From assembly GCA_947427285.1 (NCBI GenBank), contig CANEHE010000004.1, positions 60,575 through 124,574 of the forward strand: 64,000 bases of DNA, in the 5' to 3' direction. The notes below the pieces were generated by a model. It was given only the letters and a program-made list of their open reading frames with translations, did no database searches and was not told the DNA's origin. Positions 43,203 to 52,458 of the stretch are shown piece by piece; position 1 is the stretch's first letter; each line of letters starts with the position of its first letter. Source of the stretch: an uncultured Porphyromonadaceae bacterium (GTDB taxonomy: Bacteria; Bacteroidota; Bacteroidia; Bacteroidales; Muribaculaceae). The position numbers were made by a program, and so were the translations under genes.

Positions 43203-44336
43203 TTACTTCTTTACAAGAGTGCAGGTGTAGGGCAGATTGCTTATGTCGAGAGTTACGGTATAGACTCCGGTATTCTCAAGCATCATATTGCTGCCGTTGA
43301 AGGGATAAAGGCTGTTTGCCTCACCGCCGAGACTGATATCCCAGCCGCCGTTCATGCGGAATTTCCAGCCGCCGGCTGCAGTGAAGTCGACATCCCCCGT
43401 CCAGACGGTTCCGTCGGCATTGGACGTAAGGGCGGCATCGCCTCCCCAGCCATTGAACTCGCCTATACATCCTACTGCGGTGATCTTGGTCGCGCTGTAG
43501 GTGAATGCGGCACCGTCGGAACTGGTGATCACCACATAGTACATCCCTGCGCCATCGCCGGGCACCGGAATAGGTGTAGTGGATGTGGCCGAGAGATTGC
43601 CTTCCGACACAAATCCGAGTTTGAAGTTCTCAAAGCCTATCTGCTCAATGGTATAGGGATTGTTGATCACAACAAATCCGGCATACTGGAACTTGGGAGC
43701 GTCATCGTTGACATTACGTTGCAGTTTCATCGATGCATTCAGATCTTTGTCATCGGCTCCCGGGGTTCCTACCATAAGTCCGGGTATCTTAGCCGGAAGC
43801 ACCGAGATGGTCTTACCCGAGAAAAACCAATAGTCGGCTCCTCCGACACGTACTTTGGTTTTCCCAAACTCGGCGAACACAGCCACACGCATATAGAGCT
43901 GACGCACATTCACCTCAAACTTCGAGTACAGTTTCTGGAAAGCCATCTGGAGTGAGGCCGGATACATTGCGTACTCCGACACATCCGCTCCCTTGTCTGT
44001 ATTGTCATGCAATTCAATCTCGACAGCATCGGAATAGTCAGCGAGTGAGGCCACCTGCAGAGTGTATGACATCGCGGCATCAGCAAAACGCTCGTCAAGC
44101 GCGACATTGAATGTCGGCACGACAAACGCGGCACCGTTTATCGGCTCATAATATGCGATGTCTATAGTCTTTCCGTCGATCGCAGAGGCGAGTGTGAGGT
44201 TTACCCCGTCTGTGCCCTGTATGATCTCCTCCTGCGGATTGGACTGCATCTTTCCGAGATCGCCCGGATCCTGCTGGCAGGAGACGGCCAGCCCGCAAAG
44301 GGCAAGCCCCATAAGGAATATCTTGGTATTTTTCAT
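43203..44336 (-). CDS. SusF/SusE-like outer-membrane glycan-binding lipoprotein
   Basis: A 377-residue surface lipoprotein (signal MKNTKIFLMGLALCGLAVSCQQ, Cys near residue 20) with two N-terminal fibronectin-like beta domains (about 35-180), a linker, and a C-terminal glycan-binding domain (about 280-377; CIGEFNGWGGDAALTSNADGTVWTGDVDFTAAGGWKFRMNGGWDISLGG) of the SusE/F type. The exposed aromatic residues in FNGWGG and WKFR are typical ligand contacts. Last gene of the Sus-like operon. Substrate is not clear from sequence. Confidence 0.82.
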   Translation of the reverse strand: MKNTKIFLMGLALCGLAVSCQQDPGDLGKMQSNPQEEIIQGTDGVNLTLASAIDGKTIDIAYYEPINGAAFVVPTFNVALDERFADAAMSYTLQVASLADYSDAVEIELHDNTDKGADVSEYAMYPASLQMAFQKLYSKFEVNVRQLYMRVAVFAEFGKTKVRVGGADYWFFSGKTISVLPAKIPGLMVGTPGADDKDLNASMKLQRNVNDDAPKFQYAGFVVINNPYTIEQIGFENFKLGFVSEGNLSATSTTPIPVPGDGAGMYYVVITSSDGAAFTYSATKITAVGCIGEFNGWGGDAALTSNADGTVWTGDVDFTAAGGWKFRMNGGWDISLGGEANSLYPFNGSNMMLENTGVYTVTLDISNLPYTCTLVKK

Positions 44337-44366
44337 TTGTTTTCTTGATTTGAAAGATGAGTTGTA

Positions 44367-45693
44367 TCAGAGTTTGGTGAATGTGATCTGCAGTTTCTTG
44401 AGATCTACCGTTATCTTACACTCGCCACCGGTCCAGTTGGCATCATTCCATTTTCCTTTGCCTCCGATCATTATTTCTCCGGTGGTTCCGGCTGCGGTGA
44501 CGCTGATCGGGAATTTGTCGTCCGGCTCACCAGCACCGATCGAACCTGTCTCCCAGTCGCCAAGCTGGCTGTAGAAGCGGAATTCAAAATCGCCGGCAGC
44601 AATGTCGAATGTTCCCTCATATATATCCGAACCATCCTCTGTCTCCGAGACATAGAAATCCGACTTATTGATATTCCAGCCATTCAACGCTCCGACCGCC
44701 CAGAGTTTCTTCGACTGGCCGGGAGTCATCGTGACAGTGTTCTCATTGAGATCCACCACGATATGCACCTTTCCGCCTTTCCATCCGGGTATGTTCCATG
44801 AGCCTTTCGGATTGTTGCTGCCCTGCATCTGGACACACGGGAGGGTGACGCCCTCTTCCGGAAGACTGGTGATCTTGACACCGTCGACCTCTATATCGAG
44901 AGGACTGTCCTCCATCTGCGATCCTATAGAGAATTTATCCCAGTCGCCCGGCTCATCGTAGAAGCGGAACATGAACTCTCCCTCCTTGATGGTGAAGTCG
45001 CCAGTATAGATTCTGTTGCCTATCTCCGTCTCCTCAAGCACCCAGTCGGGACTGCCTGTTATGGCCCAGCTGTTGGGAGCACCTACAAGCCAGATCTTAT
45101 CGGGTACGGGCTTCACGTATGAGCGCACATTGATGGTGATCGGATTCGACCATATCGCACTGTACGGAGCGTTGGGCACTTCGGCATGCACACGCACAGC
45201 TACCGGATGAGGCACATCTTTGGCGTTCTTGAGAGTCAGACCGTAGATAGTGTTCACAGCCACACAGAATGTCTCCCCGTCGAGTGTGATCTTCGCGTCG
45301 GTGGAGGTCTGGTCCACCATGGCTGTCAGAGGAAGTTCCTCTTCTGCCCGTGTGCCGTCGGGTTCGGCCGGCGTATCGGGTGTGTCGGGAGTCTCCGGCT
45401 GCGCCTGGAGCTCGTCCCACTTTGCGAAGTCGGCCTCCGTACGGGCCACCTGCACACTGTAGACAGGCACGCATCCCATTCCGTAATCGGGCTGTGAGAC
45501 CGTGAATGTAATATCGTTGAGACTGGTGCCTTTGTCGTCACAGTCAAACACATACAGCTGATCGGCAAGAGGGGGGAGTGTTAAGAACAAACTCTGTCGG
45601 CTTCTGCAGACGGGGCTCCGTGTCGGCCACACACGATGTGAGACCGGCGGCAGCCATAAGAGCCAGAGAACCGATGAAAATTTTATTTTTCAT
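44367..45693 (-). pseudogene. SusE-like glycan-binding lipoprotein, frameshifted in a C6 tract
   Basis: The lipoprotein start is at 45693 (MKNKIFIGSLALMAAAGLTSC, Cys at residue 21). The frame runs to a run of six C on the coding strand (plus-strand G run 45571-45576). With five C it would continue as NTPPLADQLYVFDC and stay open to 44367, about 441 residues. As written, the N-terminal frame soon stops. The rest is intact: a fibronectin-like domain (with QPETPDTPDTPAEPD linker) and two SusE/F glycan-binding domains (IWLVGAPNSWAI...; KLWAVGALNGWNI...). The shift may be phase variation, decay or a base-call error. Confidence 0.8.
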
Positions 45694-45740
45694 TTTTGTG
45701 TTGATTCAGAAATTAAACATTTTCTTAAACCCGGAATCAA

Positions 45741-47516
45741 TCAGTTTCCGAGATACCCGGGATTCTGCTCCATTTCAGAGCCATATATCGCTGTGACGTT
45801 GGAAGGCAACGGATAGACATTGCGGTGGGCATCGAGATTGCCGCCGGTATATGATCCCCCTTTCCAGTTCCAGGTATAATTGCTCACAAAGCGGTTGAAA
45901 CGCACAAGGTCGGTACGGCGCACACATTCGAAATAAAGCTCGCGGGCACGCTCGTCGAGAAGATTGCTTTCATTGAGGTCGTCGTTCACCCACTCCGATG
46001 CTCCGGCACGGGTGCGGACGATATTGACATACTTGACCCCGGTGGCGCGGTCGCCGGCACCGTGGAGTGTGCACTCAGCCGCCATGAGATATACATCGGC
46101 CAGACGTAGAAGCGGCAGACATGTATTGGGATAATACTTGGTGCAGATATTCTCCTGATATCCGGCGCGGTTCAGGCCGTTGTCGGGATCCTTGAACCTG
46201 TTGAGCGTGCCGTCGGCCTCACTCATCAGATTGGTGAACTTGATGGGTATGTAGCCCGAGGTATAGTCGGCATATACCGAGTTTGAGATGTCAAATCCGG
46301 CCTTCTCGGTCAGCCAGAGATATGTGCGGCCGTCGGAGCACTCACCGTCGCGGAAGTCAAACTTCTCGGCAAACTGCTGACGGGTGTGGATACATCCCCA
46401 GCCGTTTCCCAGACCGTACCACATCAGATTGCAGAAACCGTCTTTCAGATCAGCCGTACCGGCATCTTTCACCGGAGCGTTGCAGAGGAACGTCGAACCG
46501 CCATAAGGCTGGGTGTAAGTCTCGTCGTAAGGGACACCCCAGAGAATCTCGTTCTGCTGCGGCTGCGATCCTCCGGGCATAAACATCTTGTTGGTGCCGC
46601 AGAAAAGTGCAAGATAGTCCTTTGCCAGACCGGTTGCCTCACCGTTGTATATGTAACCGCCTGTCTTGTGGCGTGAGATGATGTTCTGGGCATGCAGCCA
46701 GCACTTATCCCAACGTGCCACTCCGGTCCATACCTCCGAATTGAGGTAGAAACGGCAGAGCAGACCTTCCACGGCATCCTTGCCGATACGTCCATATATC
46801 ACTCCGGCACCGTTGTTGGCCTCAGGCCATGCGGCGAGAACCTCCTCAAGGTCGGCCACAACTTTGTCGTAAAGAGCGGCACGGCTTTCGGCCTGTTTCG
46901 GACGGGTGCCCATCTGCATGTCGTCCCATGCCACGACACCGCGGCCCCAGAGGTCGATCACGTTATAATAAGAGAGGGCTCGGAGAGCACGCGCCTCCAG
47001 ACAGAACTGGTCAAGTTCAGCCTGTGAGATAGCCGTCGGGCCATCCCCACCTATTGCGACACCCATTGACGGGAGATCGCGCACAAGCTGCAGAAAGTTG
47101 TTGCAGACCGCGATATGGGAGTAGAAACGGGAATAGATACCATAATTCACCACATTGTCCGATCCCCATGTGCCCTGCACAAGTTCGGGAACACCGGCAT
47201 CGGCATATACCCACATGCATTCATCGGTAGGGAACTCATTGAGCATGAAAAGTCCGCGTGTATACTGCGAAGTACCGCCGTCAATACCCTTGATGTCGCA
47301 GTCGCCGTCAGGACCTTTCTGACCAGACACGGCCAGTCCCTGATAGCACTTGGCGATGACACGGCCTATTGACTCGCGCGGATTTTCCGCGAAGGAGGGA
47401 CCCATTATTGTTGACGGATCCTCGGGAAGCTGGTCAAGATCGCCGACACAGGAACCCAGTCCGGCGGTCGCCAGCAGAGCCGCGCCTAAGAAAAACTTAT
47501 TTATGATGGATTTCAT
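45741..47516 (-). CDS. susD-like: SusD/RagB family nutrient-binding outer-membrane lipoprotein
   Basis: The 591-residue lipoprotein (signal to C23 in LGSCVGDLDQLPEDPS) is the lid over the SusC channel. It shows the SusD patterns: LDQLPEDPSTIMG at the start, YNVIDLWGRGVVAWDDM and RALRALSYYNVIDL (about residue 185), and near the C-terminus YVNIVRTRAGAS..., LLDERARELYFECVRRTDLVRFNRF (helical TPR-like region) and NVYPLPSNVTAIYG. It lies 40 nt after SusC. Specificity cannot be assigned. Confidence 0.93.
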   Translation of the reverse strand: MKSIINKFFLGAALLATAGLGSCVGDLDQLPEDPSTIMGPSFAENPRESIGRVIAKCYQGLAVSGQKGPDGDCDIKGIDGGTSQYTRGLFMLNEFPTDECMWVYADAGVPELVQGTWGSDNVVNYGIYSRFYSHIAVCNNFLQLVRDLPSMGVAIGGDGPTAISQAELDQFCLEARALRALSYYNVIDLWGRGVVAWDDMQMGTRPKQAESRAALYDKVVADLEEVLAAWPEANNGAGVIYGRIGKDAVEGLLCRFYLNSEVWTGVARWDKCWLHAQNIISRHKTGGYIYNGEATGLAKDYLALFCGTNKMFMPGGSQPQQNEILWGVPYDETYTQPYGGSTFLCNAPVKDAGTADLKDGFCNLMWYGLGNGWGCIHTRQQFAEKFDFRDGECSDGRTYLWLTEKAGFDISNSVYADYTSGYIPIKFTNLMSEADGTLNRFKDPDNGLNRAGYQENICTKYYPNTCLPLLRLADVYLMAAECTLHGAGDRATGVKYVNIVRTRAGASEWVNDDLNESNLLDERARELYFECVRRTDLVRFNRFVSNYTWNWKGGSYTGGNLDAHRNVYPLPSNVTAIYGSEMEQNPGYLGN

Positions 47517-47556
47517 ATTATTCAGTCTTGAATATGTATGTAAAATAAATTTGATA

Positions 47557-50500
47557 TTAGAATGTCGCGATCACACCGATGGTGAACGATACTGGGCGCG
47601 GATAGACGGAGTTGTCGATGCCGCCGTAGATTTCCGGATCGATACCCTTGTACTTTGTGATGACAAAAGGATTCTGCACGGCACCGTATAGACGGAGTCG
47701 CAGATTGTCTTTCAACAGGTTGGGCCAGGTGTAGCCGACGGTGATATTGTCGCAGCGGAGGAATCCGGCGTTCTCCAGGAAGTAGTCGGAGAAGTGCTGT
47801 GTCTCGCTGAAATAGAAATCATTCTTCACGAGATTGCGGAGCGCGGAGTTCTGCCAGGTGTTGTTCTTGATGGTACGCTGGGAGCGGACGTCATTGTAGA
47901 CATAGTTGCCGATGTTGGCACGCAGCGAGAAAGAGAAGTCCCAGTTCTTGTATGAGAAAGTGTTGTTCCAGTTGAGAGTCACTTTCGGATCGGGACTGTG
48001 CTTCATCACCAGGTCAAGTTCATTGATCACTCCGTCGCCGTTCTGGTCTACGTAAGCACCCTCGATCGGGTCGCCGTTCTGGTCGTAGATCTGCTCATAG
48101 AGACGGAACGTATAGGCCGCGTAACCCACCTTGTGGGCCTGAGCGTTGTTGCCCGTGCCGCCGGAGATGCCTCCGACAGGGATGATGAAGTCATCGTCGG
48201 CACTGTCGTTGAGCTTGGTGATCTTGTTCTTGTTCCATGCCACATTGAGGCTTGTGTTCCACTGGAAGTCGGGAGTATCGAACACACGTGCGCCGATAGT
48301 GGCCTCAAGACCGATATTGTCGAGGTCGCCGATGTTGCGCACCATCTGGTTTGTGGTGGTCGAGCCGGGAGCCACAGGCACCTCGGCAAGAAGGTCTTTC
48401 GACTTGCGCAGATACCAGTCGAGAGCCACGGTGAGGCGGTTGTTCCACCATCCCATGTCGAGACCGACGTTCCATGTGGTGGTTGTCTCCCATTTCAGGT
48501 TAGGATTGTAGGCGTTGGGATAGTAGATGGGCGACGCTCCGGGATGGAACACACCTGCATTGTCGTAGTAACCGTAGACGCCGTTGTACATGTTGGGATA
48601 CCACGACCCCTGCAGCGACTGGGTGTAGGTGCCCATGTAGTCGAAGTAGCCGCCTACAGACTGCTGTCCGGTCTGACCCCATCCGAGACGGAGCTTGAAT
48701 TCGTTCATGTTGTCGCGGACACTCTCCATGAAAGCCATGTTGTTGATCTTCCAGCCAAGTGCCACCGAGGGGAAGAGACCCCAGCGGTTGTTTTTGGAGA
48801 AACGCGATGTGCCGTCGTCACGCAGGGTGAATGTCAGCAGATAGGTGTCTTTGAATGTATAGTTGAGACGTCCGAAGAAGGAGATGAGCTGAAGCCGTCC
48901 GGAAGCCCAGTAATATGTGGGCTTGATGGATTTGCCGACGATGGCGTCCTCGGGATTGTTGGGATCTGGTTCATAGTAGACGAGATTTCCGTCCTGAGTG
49001 TTGGGCGCATAGAATCCCTCCGTCTGGAACACTGTGCCGTTGTTGCGGCCATGACTGTCGAAACGCTGCCATGAGTAACCGGCCATCACGTCGAGGTTTG
49101 ACTCTATGGCGTCGAACTCTTTCTTGTAGTTGAGATAGAAGTCAAGAAGAGTGTTTCGGCGCAACTCGTAGCTGTTGTAGTAAAGGCCTGCGCCTCCGCG
49201 CACGTCCTTGTTGTTCCAAGCCGTGGGAGAGTTCTCTGGCGTGTAGATGTTGTTGGTGGATTTGGTCACGTCGTAGCCGAGATTGAGATTCAGATGAAGG
49301 TCGGGGAGGAAATGAAGAGCATAGTCGATCTGCAGATTTCCGTTCGAACGGTAGATGTCGGCGATATTGTCCGGGTCCTGGTTCTGGGCCACAGGGTTCA
49401 TGACACCCTGCTGGTTGATGTTGCGGTCGGAGGCCGAGATGGAGTAACCGTTGTAGAGATACGGATATTTGCCGTTGGTGGCGGGATTCTCGTTCTTCCA
49501 GTATGAATAAACCGGACGTGTCGGGTCAGCCACCAGAGCGGTGCTGACGCAGCTCTCATCGGTGAAGCGGTTGCGGATACAGTAACCTTTCACGTTGGCA
49601 GCCACTTTCAGGAGGCCGCCGAAGAACTCCGGCGTGAGGTTGAAGCCGGCTGTGATGCGCTGCATCTGGGAATTCTTGAGAATACCGTTGTTCATGGTAT
49701 ACGAACCGCTGACACGGTAAGGGAGGAATCCGGCCTTGCCGCCTACGGAGAGGTTGTATTCATGGCTCACGGATGTGCGCAGAATCTCTTTCTGCCAATT
49801 GGTGTCATATTCGCCGATGGCTGCGGCAGCTGCCGATTCAGTGCCCCAGTACTTATGGATAAGATCGGTAAATTCGGAGGCATTGAGAGTCTTCCAGGTC
49901 TTGCGGGCGGTGTTGACGCTCACATTGGCGGAGAAGTTGACCTGCGGACGTCCGCTCTTGCCCTTCTTGGTAGTGATGATGATTACGCCGTTGGAAGCGC
50001 GCGAACCGTAGATTGCCGTTGCCGAAGCGTCTTTGAGGATTGTCATCGACTCGATATTGTCCGGAGCGATCATAGCGAGGGCATTCGACATTCCGTTGAT
50101 CGCGTCGTTCGACAGAGGCACACCGTCGAGCACGATCAGAGGGTCGTTGGAAGCGGTGAGCGACGCACCTCCGCGTATACGGATTGTGGCACCCCCCTCA
50201 GGGCTGCCGCCGCCGGATGTCACCACCACGCCCGGGCTTGCACCGGTGAGAAGATCCTGGGCCGAAGTGGCGATATTCGCGTCCACTTCATCAGGGATCA
50301 CCATCGCCACAGAACCGGTGGCATCGGATTTCTTCACAGAGCCGTAACCGATGACCACAGTCTCCTGCAGCATGGTCGCACTCTCTTTCATGACAATTTT
50401 AAGGTCAGTCTGTCCGTTGACGGCAATCTCCTGAGGCTCATAGCCGATATAGCTCACAAGCAACACCGCTTTCGGATCCACAGAAATCTGAAAGTTTCCG

Positions 50501-50691
50501 TCGATGTCGGTAGCGGTGCCGGTGGAGGTTCCTTTCTCCATGACTGTCGCTCCGATCAGCGGCTCACCCAGAACGTCGGACACGTTGCCGTGAACCGTAA
50601 TTTTCTGAGCTAAAGCTGGAAGTGTGGCTACCAGTAGCATTACTGCTACAAGCCATGTCTTCCGGTTCAGATGAAAACAAAAGTTCTTCAT
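47557..50691 (-). CDS. susC-like: SusC/RagA family TonB-linked outer-membrane transporter
   Basis: The start is set at 50691 (MKNFCFHLNRKTWLVAVMLLVATLPALAQ), after a long 5' extension in frame from 50784. The 1044-residue protein has a carboxypeptidase-regulatory-like domain (about 32-105; ITVHGNVSDVLGEPLIGATV), a TonB box region (ETVVIGYGSVKKSD, about 115), plug (about 125-235; IRIRGGASLTASNDPLIVLDGVPL) and a 22-strand barrel ending in YPRPVSFTIGVIATF. It imports glycans with SusD at the expense of the TonB system. No glycoside hydrolase, sulfatase or SusR/ECF regulator adjoins it. Confidence 0.95.
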   Translation of the reverse strand: MKNFCFHLNRKTWLVAVMLLVATLPALAQKITVHGNVSDVLGEPLIGATVMEKGTSTGTATDIDGNFQISVDPKAVLLVSYIGYEPQEIAVNGQTDLKIVMKESATMLQETVVIGYGSVKKSDATGSVAMVIPDEVDANIATSAQDLLTGASPGVVVTSGGGSPEGGATIRIRGGASLTASNDPLIVLDGVPLSNDAINGMSNALAMIAPDNIESMTILKDASATAIYGSRASNGVIIITTKKGKSGRPQVNFSANVSVNTARKTWKTLNASEFTDLIHKYWGTESAAAAAIGEYDTNWQKEILRTSVSHEYNLSVGGKAGFLPYRVSGSYTMNNGILKNSQMQRITAGFNLTPEFFGGLLKVAANVKGYCIRNRFTDESCVSTALVADPTRPVYSYWKNENPATNGKYPYLYNGYSISASDRNINQQGVMNPVAQNQDPDNIADIYRSNGNLQIDYALHFLPDLHLNLNLGYDVTKSTNNIYTPENSPTAWNNKDVRGGAGLYYNSYELRRNTLLDFYLNYKKEFDAIESNLDVMAGYSWQRFDSHGRNNGTVFQTEGFYAPNTQDGNLVYYEPDPNNPEDAIVGKSIKPTYYWASGRLQLISFFGRLNYTFKDTYLLTFTLRDDGTSRFSKNNRWGLFPSVALGWKINNMAFMESVRDNMNEFKLRLGWGQTGQQSVGGYFDYMGTYTQSLQGSWYPNMYNGVYGYYDNAGVFHPGASPIYYPNAYNPNLKWETTTTWNVGLDMGWWNNRLTVALDWYLRKSKDLLAEVPVAPGSTTTNQMVRNIGDLDNIGLEATIGARVFDTPDFQWNTSLNVAWNKNKITKLNDSADDDFIIPVGGISGGTGNNAQAHKVGYAAYTFRLYEQIYDQNGDPIEGAYVDQNGDGVINELDLVMKHSPDPKVTLNWNNTFSYKNWDFSFSLRANIGNYVYNDVRSQRTIKNNTWQNSALRNLVKNDFYFSETQHFSDYFLENAGFLRCDNITVGYTWPNLLKDNLRLRLYGAVQNPFVITKYKGIDPEIYGGIDNSVYPRPVSFTIGVIATF

Positions 50692-50806
50692 GCAAGAATG
50701 TTGATTTAGTTTTACATAAGGGTTAAAAATTGCTATTTCTCTAAATATCACAAAAGTAACTACTACCTGCAGGCAATTTCGCAAGTAGCTGCCTTTTCAT
50801 AATCGG

Positions 50807-50837
50807 CAAAAATACACAAAATTTCCCATCCCGCAAC
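50807..50837 (-). promoter_or_regulatory. Promoter of the Sus-like operon
   Basis: On the minus strand GTTG (50837-50834), 19 nt, TATTTTTG (50814-50807), giving a leader of about 110 nt before SusC. A/T-rich sequence with GTTAAC lies upstream (50840-50895). Confidence 0.55.
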
Positions 50838-50901
50838 ACCGGAACAGAAAAATTTTTATAAAAAGTTGTTTTTAACTAAACTTTGTTAACAAAATCCAGA
50901 T

Positions 50902-51455
50902 TTAACACTTCATCGACAAAGACGTCACAAGCTCTTCTCCATACTGAGAATGTGTATACGGCAGGTCGGGTAAGCCGAAAAGCCATTTGTCTGCCACTGT
51001 AATATTGGCAATATACGGACTTACCGTATCCTCGGAAATATCATATTTGAACAGAAGATCCTCAAAACGTCCTCCTGTATTCGCACTGAGATCACCCCGG
51101 TCCGTGGGCAGCATCGACAGGATCTTTCATATATCTGTAAATCCTGCCATCCTCTTCCCGCACGTAATGCTTCTTCTTGCATGTATGACAAATCACCTAT
51201 TCCGTTGTACTCATTATACTCATGCTCTCCGATGATTTCGAGTCTGGTAAATTTTACAGAATCGGTTACAGACGATATTTTATAATTTTCATAAATCCAT
51301 ATTCTATCCTGACGGACAGTAGTCTTTATAGGTTGACACCGTTCCCAATATTTGTCAACGCTGGGATTCATCTTCATTTACATCCCAGACGACGCAACAC
51401 AGCAGAACACAACTGTAAACAGTATGGATAGAACGTAAAATTCGCTCTTTTTCAT
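50902..51455 (-). pseudogene. Decayed secreted-protein gene with stop codon and frameshift
   Basis: An ATG at 51455 begins a signal peptide (MKKSEFYVLSILFTVVFCCVASS) that meets an in-frame TAA at 51380-51378, immediately followed in frame by the rest (MKMNPSVDKYWERCQ...). After residue IYE (about 51135) the frame changes: the coherent continuation, K(I)LSMLPTDRGDLSANTGGRFEDLLF to SMKC, is in the adjacent frame and ends at 50902. So two lesions break one gene of about 180 codons. It lies beside the C10 locus and shows no known family. Confidence 0.65.
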
Positions 51456-51498
51456 AACGTACAAGTGTTACTGTAGTTGAAAATCTCCACAATAGTTT

Positions 51499-51804
51499 TT
51501 ACTCATCGGGATAAAAATAACAGTCATCAAACAGACATAGATTTATAGGAAATCCTTCCCCTCCGTCATAAATTCTGGATTCTGTTTCCCCCGAGCTTTT
51601 CTTAATCAGAGATATCGAAGGCTTCATCTTGAATTTTATTCTGGCGACATTCTGCCACGGGTAAGGCAATGACAACTCTCGCAGCTCCGACACTGAAAAC
51701 TCAGTATCTGAAATCATTGTCAGTTTTGCTCCGCATTCGAACGTGTGTGTCCCATCCTTTATGTCGGAAAATTCCACCCAGACTTCCATTTCCTGACAAC
51801 GCAA
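51499..51804 (-). pseudogene. 5'-truncated duplicate of the neighbouring C10-linked lipoprotein
   Basis: The frame encodes WVEFSDIKDGTHTFECGAKL, then TMISDTEFSV, nearly the same as residues of the lipoprotein at 51867-52445 (WVEFSDIKNGSYTFECGAKL, TMISDSEFTV), then diverges. Similarity begins only at about residue 9 and no signal peptide, lipobox or proper start remains (the frame opens at a TTG). It is the 3' half of a tandem duplicate, interrupted by the hairpin at 51804-51836. Confidence 0.75.
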
Positions 51805-51836
51805 AGGTGTGCGGCCTTATCCGTGCCGCACACCTT
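51804..51836. terminator. Perfect 12-bp hairpin between the two lipoprotein copies
   Basis: AAGGTGTGCGGC (51804-51815) and GCCGCACACCTT (51825-51836), loop of 9. It lies 30 nt past the stop of the intact lipoprotein on the minus strand and is followed there by TGCGTTGT, making it a likely terminator of the C10 unit. Confidence 0.65.
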
Positions 51837-51866
51837 GTCACATAAATTGGAATTTATAACACCAAA

Positions 51867-52445
51867 TTATTTACTCAAGTCGTAAGAATGAAATAAACTA
51901 ATATATATAGGATAGATTGTCTCTCTATCGAAAACTTTAGTCTCTACTACCTCGGAGTCCTCTGATACAAAACGTTGAGATGGAGTCATATCCATACGGA
52001 TATAAATGATATCGGGTTGATTATCCGTAATAGAGAATTTGGGCAGATCAATGACCGTGAACTCCGAATCTGAAATCATTGTCAGTTTTGCACCGCATTC
52101 AAAGGTATATGACCCATTTTTTATGTCGGAGAATTCCACCCATTCAGGATAATTCTCTCCGGAAGGGAGGCCCATCGACCTCAGATTGACATTTTTGGTC
52201 GGATCCGCTTTGAAGGTAAACGATGATGCATTGTGTTCAAGAACCCCTTCATATAAAAATCCCGCACACCCAGACGTTGCCATGAATGGCCCGTTATCAA
52301 CAAGCGGCGAAATCTTAATGTCAAATATGTAACCAACAACGATCTCTGGTTCGCGTTCTGGGTCATCACTACTGCATGCAGAAAGCAACACACTGCCGAT
52401 AATAGCTGTCAACACAACCCATAAGAAATATATACTCTTTTTCAT
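51867..52445 (-). CDS. Lipoprotein downstream of the C10 peptidase; possible partner or inhibitor
   Basis: The 192-residue protein has a lipoprotein signal (MKKSIYFLWVVLTAIIGSVLLSAC, Cys at residue 24) and then a beta-rich domain with the pattern DIKNGSYTFECGAKLTMISD near the middle. A weaker match occurs in the lipoprotein at 895-1530 beside the other C10 gene. It follows the C10 peptidase by 13 nt and precedes a hairpin terminator. Small adjacent proteins inhibit C10 peptidases in other species, so an inhibitor or anchoring role is plausible but unproven. It has a truncated duplicate next to it. Confidence 0.75.
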   Translation of the reverse strand: MKKSIYFLWVVLTAIIGSVLLSACSSDDPEREPEIVVGYIFDIKISPLVDNGPFMATSGCAGFLYEGVLEHNASSFTFKADPTKNVNLRSMGLPSGENYPEWVEFSDIKNGSYTFECGAKLTMISDSEFTVIDLPKFSITDNQPDIIYIRMDMTPSQRFVSEDSEVVETKVFDRETIYPIYISLFHSYDLSK

Positions 52446-52458
52446 AACTTAAACGTTT

